From: JBGPJM01 sp041485385
GTDB lineage: Bacteria; Planctomycetota; Phycisphaerae; Phycisphaerales; UBA1924
Length of the DNA stretch: 56,415 bases
Reading direction: 5' to 3'
Assembly: GCA_041485385.1 (NCBI GenBank)
Contig: JBGPJM010000005.1
Coordinates: forward strand, 1-56,415
A program made the position numbers and the translations under genes. This document shows, piece by piece, positions 7,741 through 14,929 of the stretch. Each line of letters starts with the position of its first letter. The first letter of the stretch is position 1. Under the pieces are notes generated by a model. The model did no database searches, had not been told where the DNA came from, and saw nothing but the letters and a program-made list of their open reading frames with translations.

Positions 7741-7938
7741 ATGCTGCGATGGCGATTGTTCCCGCTGGGGTGGCTGGGTCTATTGGGTCTCTTGGGGCTG
7801 TTGGGCTTGATTGATGGCTGGCTCGGGTTCCTTGGGTTCCTTGGGTTTCTTGGGTTCCTGGGAGTCCGCCGCGGCGGCGGAGCGATGCTGGAGCGCGACG
7901 CCGAGGCCCGGGGTGACGACGGTGGCGTCCGGCGATGA
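7741..7938 (+). CDS. Small hydrophobic LGL/LGF-repeat peptide ORF
   Basis: 65 residues. A hydrophobic run of tandem LGL and LGF triplets, including WLGLLGLLGLLGLIDGWLGF, forms most of residues 9-40 and is encoded by a degenerate nine-base repeat (TTCCTTGGG-like, about 7829-7862). A basic tail follows. It sits in a chain of tiny ORFs joined end to end (previous stop one base upstream; next ATG overlaps its stop). It could be a membrane peptide, or a simple-sequence repeat read by chance. No function proposed. Confidence 0.35.
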   Translation: MLRWRLFPLGWLGLLGLLGLLGLIDGWLGFLGFLGFLGFLGVRRGGGAMLERDAEARGDDGGVRR

Positions 7939-8015
7939 GCGACGCCGCCACGACCGTCGTGCTGAAAGTTCCGCCGCCGCTGATCTGGCAGCGCCGGCAC
8001 ACGGGGAGGGCGTGA
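7935..8015 (+). CDS. Tiny ORF in the overlapping chain
   Basis: 26 residues (MSDAATTVVLKVPPPLIWQR then RHTGRA). Its ATG overlaps the previous stop (ATGA) and its stop overlaps the next ATG (TGATG). Only this linkage argues that it is translated. Confidence 0.25.
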   Translation: MSDAATTVVLKVPPPLIWQRRHTGRA

Positions 8016-8219
8016 TGGCGAGCCGCGCGCTGAGCAGGCGGCTGGCCCGGCTCGAGGGCGGGCGCGAAGCGGGCGGCGGCCCTGCCCCGAGCGGCGGCGG
8101 CGCTGGGCATCACGCGAGCCGGCGGCGAGCCCTGACCTTGGGCGGGTGGCGTTCGCTGTTCTCGGAGGGTGCGTTTGCGAGTATGATCCGCCCTCGGTCG
8201 CTTTTCCAGGAGGTCCGCA
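8015..8219 (+). pseudogene. Remnant of an LSRRLARLE-type small protein
   Basis: Begins MASRALSRRLARLEGGREAG, like the proteins at 6731 and 7539, but no CxxC follows. The frame then runs on out of register through the gene at 8220. I read it as a decayed third copy; the end given is simply the start of the next real gene. Confidence 0.35.
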
Positions 8220-8618
8220 ATGAACCCGTCCTGGATCAGGCCCCTCTTCGTCCTGGCCGCGGCTTACGACCTCGCCCTGGGCATCGGGGTGCTGCTTTTC
8301 TTCAGGCCGCTGTACGTGTGGGCGGGCATCACACCGCCGAACCACGACGCGTACGTGCAGTTCGGCGCGGCCGTGGTCGTGGTCATGGGCTTGGGCTTTG
8401 CGCTCGTCGCCGCGAACCCCGCCGCCAACCGCGGCCTGATGCTCATGGGCGTGCTCTTCAAGTTCGCGTACGCGCTTCCGGTGCTGGGCCACTACTTCTT
8501 CGGCAGCATGCCGGTAGTGTGGACGGTCTTCGCGTGGTGCGACCTGGCATTCGCCGCCGGATTTGCATGGGCGATGGCCGCGACTCGAACCGGCGGCCGG
8601 GGACGACGAGGCCAGTGA
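8220..8618 (+). CDS. Hypothetical four-TM membrane protein
   Basis: 132 residues, with AGGAGG eight bases before the ATG, so the start is secure. Four hydrophobic segments are visible: IRPLFVLAAAYDLALGIGVL, VQFGAAVVVVMGLGFALVAA, GLMLMGVLFKFAYALPVLGH and VVWTVFAWCDLAFAAGFAWA, with a basic cytoplasmic tail. No known family motif is recognised; it resembles small DoxX-like or DUF-type four-helix membrane proteins in size only. It lies upstream of the NapH-like gene on the same strand, with about 190 bases between. Confidence 0.75.
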   Translation: MNPSWIRPLFVLAAAYDLALGIGVLLFFRPLYVWAGITPPNHDAYVQFGAAVVVVMGLGFALVAANPAANRGLMLMGVLFKFAYALPVLGHYFFGSMPVVWTVFAWCDLAFAAGFAWAMAATRTGGRGRRGQ

Positions 8619-8706
8619 GAGATCATGGTTCCGCCGACGATCGCGCTCAAGAACTGAAGCCCGCGCCGGATCGGCCCCGTCTGGGTGCATGGCGCTGTGA
8701 AAACAG

Positions 8707-8735
8707 GGAACTTTCCCTATGCGCCGGGCGAGTTA
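8707..8735 (+). promoter_or_regulatory. Possible ECF-type promoter / inverted repeat before the NapH-like gene
   Basis: GGAACTT at 8707-8713 matches the -35 of RpoE-type ECF promoters, with GTTATC about 17-18 bases on as a possible -10. The -35 is also inside a perfect short inverted repeat, AGGGAACTTTCCCT (8705-8718). It is about 70-100 bases before the ATG at 8808. Suggestive only. Confidence 0.3.
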
Positions 8736-8807
8736 TCCCTCTGGTGCCGCCGCCGCCCGACGGTACATTTGTCATGGCATCGCACACGCCTCCGGAGCCG
8801 GCCATCC

Positions 8808-10916
8808 ATGAGCCAGGTTGACGCCCAGCCGCCCCGCGCGGACCAAGCACCCGCGCACGCCCGCCGCGTCCACCTGCCCGTGCTCACCGGCGCATTGGGC
8901 GACTACCGCCCGGCCGTCAAGTCGGGGCTCCGGCGCTACCGCGCCCTCGTCCTCGCCTCGCTCTACATCCTCATGGCCGCGCACGTCGCCCACTGGCTCC
9001 TGGCCGGGCGCACCCTCGGCCCCGTGGTCTTCTCCGAATCGATGTACGCCCTGGAACTGGGGCGTGTGAACCCCGGCTTCATCTTCTTTGTCGTCGCCCT
9101 GGCCGCGACGCTGGTCTTCGGCCGGTTTCTCTGCGGCTGGGCCTGCCACATGGCGGCCCTCCAGGAGCTCTGCGGCTGGATGCTCGTCAAGCTGGGTATC
9201 CGCCCCCGCCCGTTCCGCGCGCGGCTTCTGGGCTATGTGCCGCTCGCGCTGGCCCTCTACATGTTCGTCTGGCCCACACTCAAGCGCGAGGCCATCATCC
9301 CGGCACTTCGGCAGTGGTGGCCCGGCGCCCTGACTCTCATCAAGCCCGTCGCCGAGTTCCCGGGCTTCTCCAGCGCCCTGATCACCGACAACCTCTGGTC
9401 CCCCCTCCCCGGCATCATCGTCTGCGTCGTGTTCCTGCTCATCTCCGGATTCGGCATGGTCCTCTTCCTCGGCGCCCGCGGCCTGTGCAGGTACGGCTGC
9501 CCCTACGGCGGCGTCTTCCGCTACGTCGAGCAGCTCGCGCCCGGGCGCGTCGTGGTGGACCCGGCTCTGTGCGACCGCTGCGGCCGCTGCACCGCCGTTT
9601 GCTCCACCGGCGTTCGCATCCTCGACGAACTCCAGGCCTACGGCATGGTGGTGGACCGGGACTGCGTCCGCTCGCTGGACTGCGTCAGCGTTTGTCCCAC
9701 CGGGGCGCTCAAGTTCCGTTTCACCAAACCCGCGATCTTCAAGGTCAGGCCCGCTGTGCCGCGCACCCCGGTCCACTACGACGCCTCCTGGGGTGAGGAG
9801 CTGCTCCTCGTCGGCGCCCTCGGCCTGACCCTGCTCGTCGCCCGCGGCCTGTACGAACGCATCGGCCTGCTCATGGCCGTCTCCATCGCCATGTGCGTCG
9901 CCTTCGTCGCCTGGAAGCTCCTGCACCTCTTGCGCCGGCGCGACGCCCGCCTCCTGGGTCTTCAACTCAAACGCGCCGGCTCACTCCACCCCGCCGGCGT
10001 TGCGCTCGCCGGCCTGGGCCTCGTGATCTTCGCCCTGCTGGCGCACTCCGCGGGCGTGCGCATCCTGCTCTGGCGCGCCGGCCAGATCGACGCCCGCGTC
10101 ACCATCGCCGCCGACCAGGTCTTCTCCGGCGACCCCGCCGCCATCCCCGCTCAGGCCAAGGCCGACGCCGCGCACGCCCTCCGCCTCTACAGCGCCGCCG
10201 CCCCCTTCACTCGCGGCGGAATCGCCCTGGCCGACACGCCCGGAGCAAACATCCGCGAGGCGTGGCTCAATCTCGTGGTGGGCAACGCCGCTCAGGCGGA
10301 AACCGCCCTCCGGCGCGTCGCCGGCGCCCCCATCCGCGCCGATGCGCCTCTGAACCGCGTCCTGGGCACGCGGGTCCCCACCGATGCGCTGGCCACGGAT
10401 CTGGCGCGCACCATGCTCCTGCAAGGCAAGGCCACCGATGCCGCCGAATACCTCGCCGCCATCGTCGAGGCCAACCCCGGCTTCCGCCAGTCCCTGGACG
10501 CGCTGGTCGCCATCCACGCCCGCGCCGGGCGCGTCGATCAAGCCCAGAGCCTCTACCAACGCGCCCTCGACCGCTCGCCGCACGATGCGAACCTCCGCAC
10601 CGCCCTCGCCGGCCTGCACCTTTCCCAGGGCCGCGCTCCGGCCGCCGTCACCCTTCTCCGCCAAGCCGCCCTGGACGCCCCGGCCGACGCCTATATCCGC
10701 CACGCGCTGGCCACCGCCGAGTTCTACGCCGGCGATATCGACGCGGCCGTCGACAGCATGACCCGCGCCGCACAGCTCGACCGGCACGCCGCTCCCACCC
10801 TCCTCCGCCAAGCCGCGGACATGCTCCAGACCACAGGCCGCGAGAACCAAGCTCGGGCTCTCGAAGACCAGGCGGCCGCCTTGGAAAACCAGCACCAGGC
10901 CGGCGCTCACCCTTGA
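8808..10916 (+). CDS. NapH/CcoG-like 4Fe-4S membrane protein with C-terminal TPR domain
   Basis: 702 residues from ATG 8808. TM segments start at YRALVLASLYILMAAHVAHW. Two membrane-proximal CxxxC motifs typical of NapH/NosR/CcoG appear (CGWAC near residue 108, LCRYGCPYG near 225). Two 4Fe-4S clusters follow: CDRCGRCTAVCSTG (about 254) and CVRSLDCVSVCPTG (about 286). More TM helices come next, then a large non-membrane region whose end carries TPR-like repeats (VDQAQSLYQRALDRSPHDAN, PAAVTLLRQAALDAPADAYI, IDAAVDSMTRAAQLDRHAAP). The first half should pass electrons from quinol to a periplasmic acceptor, or serve cofactor maturation; the TPRs suggest a docked partner. The fusion is not the usual NapH layout (about 290 residues). 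No partner reductase gene is next to it. Confidence 0.85.
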   Translation: MSQVDAQPPRADQAPAHARRVHLPVLTGALGDYRPAVKSGLRRYRALVLASLYILMAAHVAHWLLAGRTLGPVVFSESMYALELGRVNPGFIFFVVALAATLVFGRFLCGWACHMAALQELCGWMLVKLGIRPRPFRARLLGYVPLALALYMFVWPTLKREAIIPALRQWWPGALTLIKPVAEFPGFSSALITDNLWSPLPGIIVCVVFLLISGFGMVLFLGARGLCRYGCPYGGVFRYVEQLAPGRVVVDPALCDRCGRCTAVCSTGVRILDELQAYGMVVDRDCVRSLDCVSVCPTGALKFRFTKPAIFKVRPAVPRTPVHYDASWGEELLLVGALGLTLLVARGLYERIGLLMAVSIAMCVAFVAWKLLHLLRRRDARLLGLQLKRAGSLHPAGVALAGLGLVIFALLAHSAGVRILLWRAGQIDARVTIAADQVFSGDPAAIPAQAKADAAHALRLYSAAAPFTRGGIALADTPGANIREAWLNLVVGNAAQAETALRRVAGAPIRADAPLNRVLGTRVPTDALATDLARTMLLQGKATDAAEYLAAIVEANPGFRQSLDALVAIHARAGRVDQAQSLYQRALDRSPHDANLRTALAGLHLSQGRAPAAVTLLRQAALDAPADAYIRHALATAEFYAGDIDAAVDSMTRAAQLDRHAAPTLLRQAADMLQTTGRENQARALEDQAAALENQHQAGAHP

Positions 10917-11124
10917 ATCCACCGGCGCGACCCCGCCGAATCCATCCCCGAGAACACCGCCGGCAAGCCCAGGGCGAACCGGACGGGCGACAGGCAAGCG
11001 ACCATCCGTCACCTCTTGAGAGATGCTGGCATGCCATGACGCACGTGTCGGGTCAATGATCGCCGAGCCACCGGGGTCCGCGCTCGTCGAATGGCCGTGC
11101 CGCCTCCTCCACGGAGCGTAACCC

Positions 11125-11541
11125 TCAGGCGCCGCTGCTCGTCCGGCCCCCGAAAAGGACGGTCACACCGCGGGCCGCGTCGTAGACCACCGCGTGCCCG
11201 TCCCGCGGCGCGGGGCCGCTGACCGCCCGCCAGGTCCAGGCGGTCCCGTTCCATTCCCAGGTCTCGCCGTTGGCGCCGGAGCTGTTGCTGTAGGCGCCCC
11301 CGAAGAGGACGGTGACACCGCGGGCCGCGTCGTAGGCCATCGCGTGCGAGTACCGCAGCGAGGGATACAGCTGATTCCACTGAACCGGCTGCGCCCGCGC
11401 CGGCGCGGGTGCGAGCAGGCAAAGCCCGAGCACCGCGAGCACCAGGCCGAGGATGCGTGCCGGCAAGCGGCTGCAAAGCCCCGGGAACGTGGCACGAATG
11501 GACCCGGCCAACCCAGCGGCGCGAGCGATCAGGCTGATCAT
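11125..11541 (-). CDS. Truncated secreted kelch-repeat protein
   Basis: 138 residues from ATG 11541, with GGAGGAGG upstream. A long signal peptide (hydrophobic ILGLVLAVLGLCLLAPAP, then ARAQPVQW) is followed by only about one and a half kelch-type repeats: YSHAMAYDAARGVTVLFGG, ETWEWNGTAWTWRAVSG, then HAVVYDAARGVTVLFGGRTS and a stop. Kelch propellers need four to seven blades, so this cannot form one. It is probably the 5' remnant of a longer gene, or an N-terminal cassette. The two DNA repeats (around 11140-11180 and 11300-11340) are nearly identical. No kelch sequence is seen beyond the stop. Confidence 0.65.
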   Translation of the reverse strand: MISLIARAAGLAGSIRATFPGLCSRLPARILGLVLAVLGLCLLAPAPARAQPVQWNQLYPSLRYSHAMAYDAARGVTVLFGGAYSNSSGANGETWEWNGTAWTWRAVSGPAPRDGHAVVYDAARGVTVLFGGRTSSGA

Positions 11542-11877
11542 GTTGGAGTCCTCCTCCGCCCCTGTTGGGCGGGCACGCGTGCTCCATCCCTCATGCCGCC
11601 TGCTTCGCCGGGCATGACCGGGGCCGCCATGCATGTCGGATGGCGCGTCGAGCATGCCCGGCGGGCCTGCACGTATAACCGATCGGCGGCTCGAAAACAA
11701 GACACATTGATCTGGAATTGCGGAACTCCTGGCCCGACACCGGGCGGGAACGCCGTGCACGGCTTCCGTTCGCTGTGTCGGCCGGGAGTTCCCCTTTGCT
11801 GCTGCCGAATCAAGCCCTCAGAGCGTCGTTCGCGTGGAGAGCCGGCACTCTCAGGGGCTGCTTGAAGAAATCGCCGC
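11542..11877. other. Intergenic region without a gene
   Basis: 336 bases between the beta-helix stop and the kelch start. Apart from the large hairpin at 11722-11792 I see nothing: no convincing reading frame, tRNA or promoter. Confidence 0.6.
11722..11792. repeat. Large imperfect hairpin
   Basis: The outer arms GGAACTCCTGGCCCGACAC (11722-11740) and GTGTCGGCCGGGAGTTCC (11775-11792) are reverse complements except for one mismatch and one bulge. The loop itself contains a 12-base palindrome, GCCGTGCACGGC. There is no U-run on either strand, so it is not a standard terminator. It could be a REP-like element or mRNA 3' structure of the beta-helix gene. Confidence 0.6.
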
Positions 11878-13152
11878 TCAGTACGTGAAGTTCGCGTTGG
11901 GGTGGGTGCTGCCGGTGGAGTCGGGCGCCGAGTTGCCGCTGATGGCCGCGCTGGCGGGGATGGTGCGGTCGAGGATGGGGCCCACGACGTTGTTGGCGGC
12001 GATGACCCAGTTGATGGTGCAGCCCTTGACCGTGTTGCGAACGATGACGTTGCCGCCCGCGTCGACGAGCAGGCCGTAATCCGCGTAGGTCACGTTGTTC
12101 GATTCGATGCGGTTGGCCTGACCGAGGACGCGGATGCCGCCCTGGTTGCCCGCGGCGAGGCCGTCGCCGTTGCAGGTGTTGCCGCTGACGGTGCAGGAGT
12201 AGTTGACGGCGATCCCGTCGGACTGGTTGTTCCGGGTCATGCAGCCGGAGACCTGGCAGCCGTTGCCGGTGCTGATGCCGCGGGCGACGTTCACGTTGAC
12301 GGTGCAGGCGGTGATGGTGCAGCCGTCGCCGGTGTTGATGCCGTTCATGGCGTTGTGGTACACCAGGCAGTCGGCGACCGTGCAGCCGGTGACGGTGCTG
12401 ATGCCGCTGCTGGCATTGAACTGCGCCGAGCAGTTGGTGATCGTGGAGCCGCTGCTGGTGTTGATGCCGCTGCCCGTGTTGGACAGGGCCGAGCAGCTGG
12501 TGATCGTGCAGCCGATGTCGGTGACGATGCCGTTGCCGAAATTCTGGAACGTCGAGCAGTTGGTGACCGTGCAGCCGACGTCGGTGACGATGCCATTGCC
12601 GACATTCTGGAACGTCGAGCAGTTGGTGACCGTGCTGCCGTGGCCGGTGTAGATGCCGTTGCCGGCGTTCGCGCTGGCGAGCACGCCCTCCACGCGGCAG
12701 TTGAACGCAGGATCGCTCCCAAGGTCGACGCCGTCATCGCCCCAGTTGCGGACCGAGCCGTTGACCACCGCGATGTTACTCAGGAAGCCGGCGGTGACGC
12801 TCACGCCGTCGAAGGCCCCCATCCCGGCGACGCCCACGAGGTCGAAACCGTTGAGGTCGAGCGTGACGCCGCTGGCGGCGATGGCGATGCCGTGCTTGCC
12901 GGCGACGCCGGTGATGTTGCCCGTGAGGTAGTACGAGCCGCGCTGGGTGATCTTGAAGAGGCTGGTGGCGTCGCCGGGAGTGTTGGCGGCGCTGATAGCG
13001 ATGCGCGGCTCGACCTCGGCGAGGGTCTTGTAGGTGGGAGCGACCGGCCCGGCGGGCGGGTCCAGCGGCCCGGCCAGGGCGACAAGAGCGCCGCATGCGG
13101 CCAGCACTGCGACGACGAGAGCCCAGCGGACGGTGTGGTGACGGCAAAGCAT
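11878..13152 (-). CDS. Secreted right-handed parallel beta-helix repeat protein
   Basis: 424 residues from ATG 13152, with AGGAA upstream. The signal peptide is WALVVAVLAACGALVALAG. An N-terminal cap (FKITQRGSYYLTGNITGVAG then GVTLDLNGFDLVG) is typical of pectate-lyase-like and NosD-like folds. At least eight coils of 21 residues follow, of the pattern GNGIVTDVGCTVTNCSTFQN, with Asn, Thr and Cys at fixed stacking positions, then less regular coils to the C-terminus (NANFTY). No catalytic residues of a known lyase can be assigned, and there is no PEP-CTERM or sorting tail. Probably exported, binding or cleaving polysaccharide, or a surface protein. The open frame continues upstream to 13755, but that part lies across unrelated sequence. 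Confidence 0.85.
   Translation of the reverse strand: MLCRHHTVRWALVVAVLAACGALVALAGPLDPPAGPVAPTYKTLAEVEPRIAISAANTPGDATSLFKITQRGSYYLTGNITGVAGKHGIAIAASGVTLDLNGFDLVGVAGMGAFDGVSVTAGFLSNIAVVNGSVRNWGDDGVDLGSDPAFNCRVEGVLASANAGNGIYTGHGSTVTNCSTFQNVGNGIVTDVGCTVTNCSTFQNFGNGIVTDIGCTITSCSALSNTGSGINTSSGSTITNCSAQFNASSGISTVTGCTVADCLVYHNAMNGINTGDGCTITACTVNVNVARGISTGNGCQVSGCMTRNNQSDGIAVNYSCTVSGNTCNGDGLAAGNQGGIRVLGQANRIESNNVTYADYGLLVDAGGNVIVRNTVKGCTINWVIAANNVVGPILDRTIPASAAISGNSAPDSTGSTHPNANFTY
12160..12663 (-). repeat. Tandem 63-bp coding repeats (eight units)
   Basis: About eight consecutive 63-bp units encode the 21-residue beta-helix coils. Units two and three (roughly 12538-12663) are nearly identical in DNA, which implies recent duplication or gene conversion. 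Coding in frame, so not a CRISPR array. Confidence 0.75.
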
Positions 13153-13370
13153 GGTGGGGTTCCTGATGGCGCGGATCTCCCCCTCACATCCGACCGTACC
13201 AGCAGGCCAGCACCGATGCAATGGAATTCCAGCGGCCAAAGGGCTCCGGACACGCCGGGCTACCGCCGCAGCCGCGGTCCGCCCCACCCGTTCTGCTCGG
13301 CGATCCGCACCGCGGCCTCCAGGGTGTGCGCGAGCGCCGGGGCCTCGGAGGCCTAACGAGGCGGTGGGCA

Positions 13371-13399
13371 GGTGAGGGGTGATGGGTGATGGATGATTA
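13371..13399 (+). repeat. GGTGATGGGTGATGGATGAT simple repeat
   Basis: Short degenerate tandem repeat of a GGTGATG-like unit, intergenic, directly before the block duplicated at 21271. Confidence 0.55.
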
Positions 13400-13402
13400 G
13401 GG

Positions 13403-13489
13403 TGGGAATATGAACTGTGGTTGCTGGCGGGTCGTTGGGATTGCGTAGAGGATGTGGCGGGGGGTCGGGGCGGGCGGAGGCCGGATGCG
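13403..13489 (+). repeat. Upstream block shared with 21271-21354
   Basis: From TGGGAATATGAAC through GTTGGGATTGCGTAGAGGA to GGCGGAGGCCGG, this aligns closely with the bases before the fifth paralogue. It includes the GGAGG ribosome-binding site. It shows that the genes were duplicated together with their 5' regions. Confidence 0.7.
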
Positions 13490-14929
13490 ATGGCGGGCTG
13501 GACGTGGGCATTCTGGGCCGCGGGCGGGACGGTTGCGATGACCGGGCTGCTCCTCTGTGGCTGGGCCCTGCTCCGCGACCGCTCCCGCGGCCGCCGGCGC
13601 TGCCCGCGGTGCTGGTACGACATGAGCGGCGTGCCCGGCATGAAGTGCCCCGAGTGCGGGCGGACACCGCGCACCGAGAAGCGGTTCTTCCGGACCCGCC
13701 GCCGCTGGCGGTGGGCGGTGGCCGGAACGGCCTTGGCGACCTTCGGCGCCGGCACGGCGGCGGCGCCGGCGATCGCCAGCGGCGAGTGGGTGCTCTACGT
13801 GCCGCCGACGCTGCTGAACCTCGGGCTGTCGTTCTTCGACAAGGAGGCGCAAGCGGTGTATGCGACTCGTGTCGCTGGGAGCAGGACGACGAGCCGGCCT
13901 TGGAGTGTCGTCGGTCCGACAACGCAATGGCAGCGGCTGCTTCTTGCGCGCCGGTGCGGGCAGCTCCTCAGCGATCACGAAACAATGATCGCGATTCCCA
14001 GCACCCATCTCGGTGAGTTCTCCCGTCCGATCAGTGAGGAGGCGCTCTTCGCGCTGGCCGACCTCGGAAAAGAGGCAAGAGTTGCCGCCCCCGCGCTGAT
14101 GCGTGCCTGCCGGGAAGATGTGGAGTCCGTGATCTGGGAACTCGACAGGTTGCATCCGAGCGTCGGCGTTCCCGTTCTGCGATATGTCATCCTGGAGCAT
14201 CCCGAGGCTACTGCCCGTATCGAGGCATTGCGCAAGGGTGCGGCCTGGGCCGAGGCATCAGAGTCGCCGGGGATGGCACGAGCGATTGTCCGGGCGGCAT
14301 CGGACAGGGACACCGCGGTGCGAGAGCAAGCCGTCAGCGTCCTGTCGCTGGCGGGACCTGGCCGACCGTCGTGCGTGCGGGCGCTCGAGCGGGCGCTGCA
14401 CGACAAGGCGGAGCCCGTCCGGCTGAGAGCGGTGGAGGGGCTCAGTGCGATGTCGATGGGCGTGGATCAGTATGAGGCGAGCTCGGTGGCGCTGGCGGCG
14501 CGCCGGGCACCGCTGCAGGTGCGATGGAGTCCGCCGCCGGAGTTGCGGGTGCGTTTGGCGGCGTTGCTCGCATCGAGCCTGATGGACGAGTCGCCCCTGG
14601 TGCGCCGGCTGGCCGCGGCGTCGCTGGGGTTGATCGGCGCGGTGGCGGTGCCGCAATGCGAGGCGATGGCCCGGGCGTTCGAGCGGGAGAGCGATGACCA
14701 GACGCGGCTGGCGCTAGCTCTCTCGATCGAGCGGCTGCAGGGGACGATGTCGGCGCTCCCGCTCTTTGCGAAGCTGCTGGATGCCCCCGACGCGCAAGTG
14801 GCGAAGGCGGCCGCCTCACGGGTGCGCGAGGCCGCGGCGACGGGGCCGGATGCCATCAAGAGTGCGGTTGAGAAGGTGATCGGGGAGGGACACCTGGGGA
14901 AAGTGATCCAGGAGAGCGAAGCGCGATGA
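13490..14929 (+). CDS. Zinc-ribbon/TM-hairpin HEAT-repeat protein, paralogue A
   Basis: 479 residues from ATG 13490, with GGAGG nine bases upstream. TM1 (AFWAAGGTVAMTGLLLCGWA) leads to a basic zinc ribbon RRCPRCWYDMSGVPGMKCPE (Cys 38, 41, 53, 56), an Arg-rich stretch, TM2 (residues 75-97), the conserved LSFFDKEAQAVY and QWQRLLLARRC segments, then HEAT repeats (for example AVREQAVSVLSLAG, PVRLRAVEGLSAMS, LVRRLAAASLGLIG). The positive-inside rule puts the ribbon in the cytoplasm and the HEAT domain outside. It shares family-wide blocks with four other genes here and is closest to paralogue C. Its stop overlaps the start of paralogue B (ATGA). Function unknown; a scaffold is the natural guess. 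Confidence 0.85.
   Translation: MAGWTWAFWAAGGTVAMTGLLLCGWALLRDRSRGRRRCPRCWYDMSGVPGMKCPECGRTPRTEKRFFRTRRRWRWAVAGTALATFGAGTAAAPAIASGEWVLYVPPTLLNLGLSFFDKEAQAVYATRVAGSRTTSRPWSVVGPTTQWQRLLLARRCGQLLSDHETMIAIPSTHLGEFSRPISEEALFALADLGKEARVAAPALMRACREDVESVIWELDRLHPSVGVPVLRYVILEHPEATARIEALRKGAAWAEASESPGMARAIVRAASDRDTAVREQAVSVLSLAGPGRPSCVRALERALHDKAEPVRLRAVEGLSAMSMGVDQYEASSVALAARRAPLQVRWSPPPELRVRLAALLASSLMDESPLVRRLAAASLGLIGAVAVPQCEAMARAFERESDDQTRLALALSIERLQGTMSALPLFAKLLDAPDAQVAKAAASRVREAAATGPDAIKSAVEKVIGEGHLGKVIQESEAR

Larger units (their letters stand above)
13153..13489. other. Intergenic region between divergent beta-helix and HEAT genes
   Basis: 337 bases with no convincing gene. It holds a degenerate GGTGATGG-type simple repeat (13371-13399) and the 87-base block shared with the region upstream of the fifth HEAT gene (13403-13489). 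Confidence 0.6.

Noticed and set aside
12160..12663. Regular direct repeats that could suggest a CRISPR array
   Set aside because: The 63-bp units are in frame, have no unique spacers, and encode beta-helix coils; no cas genes are nearby.
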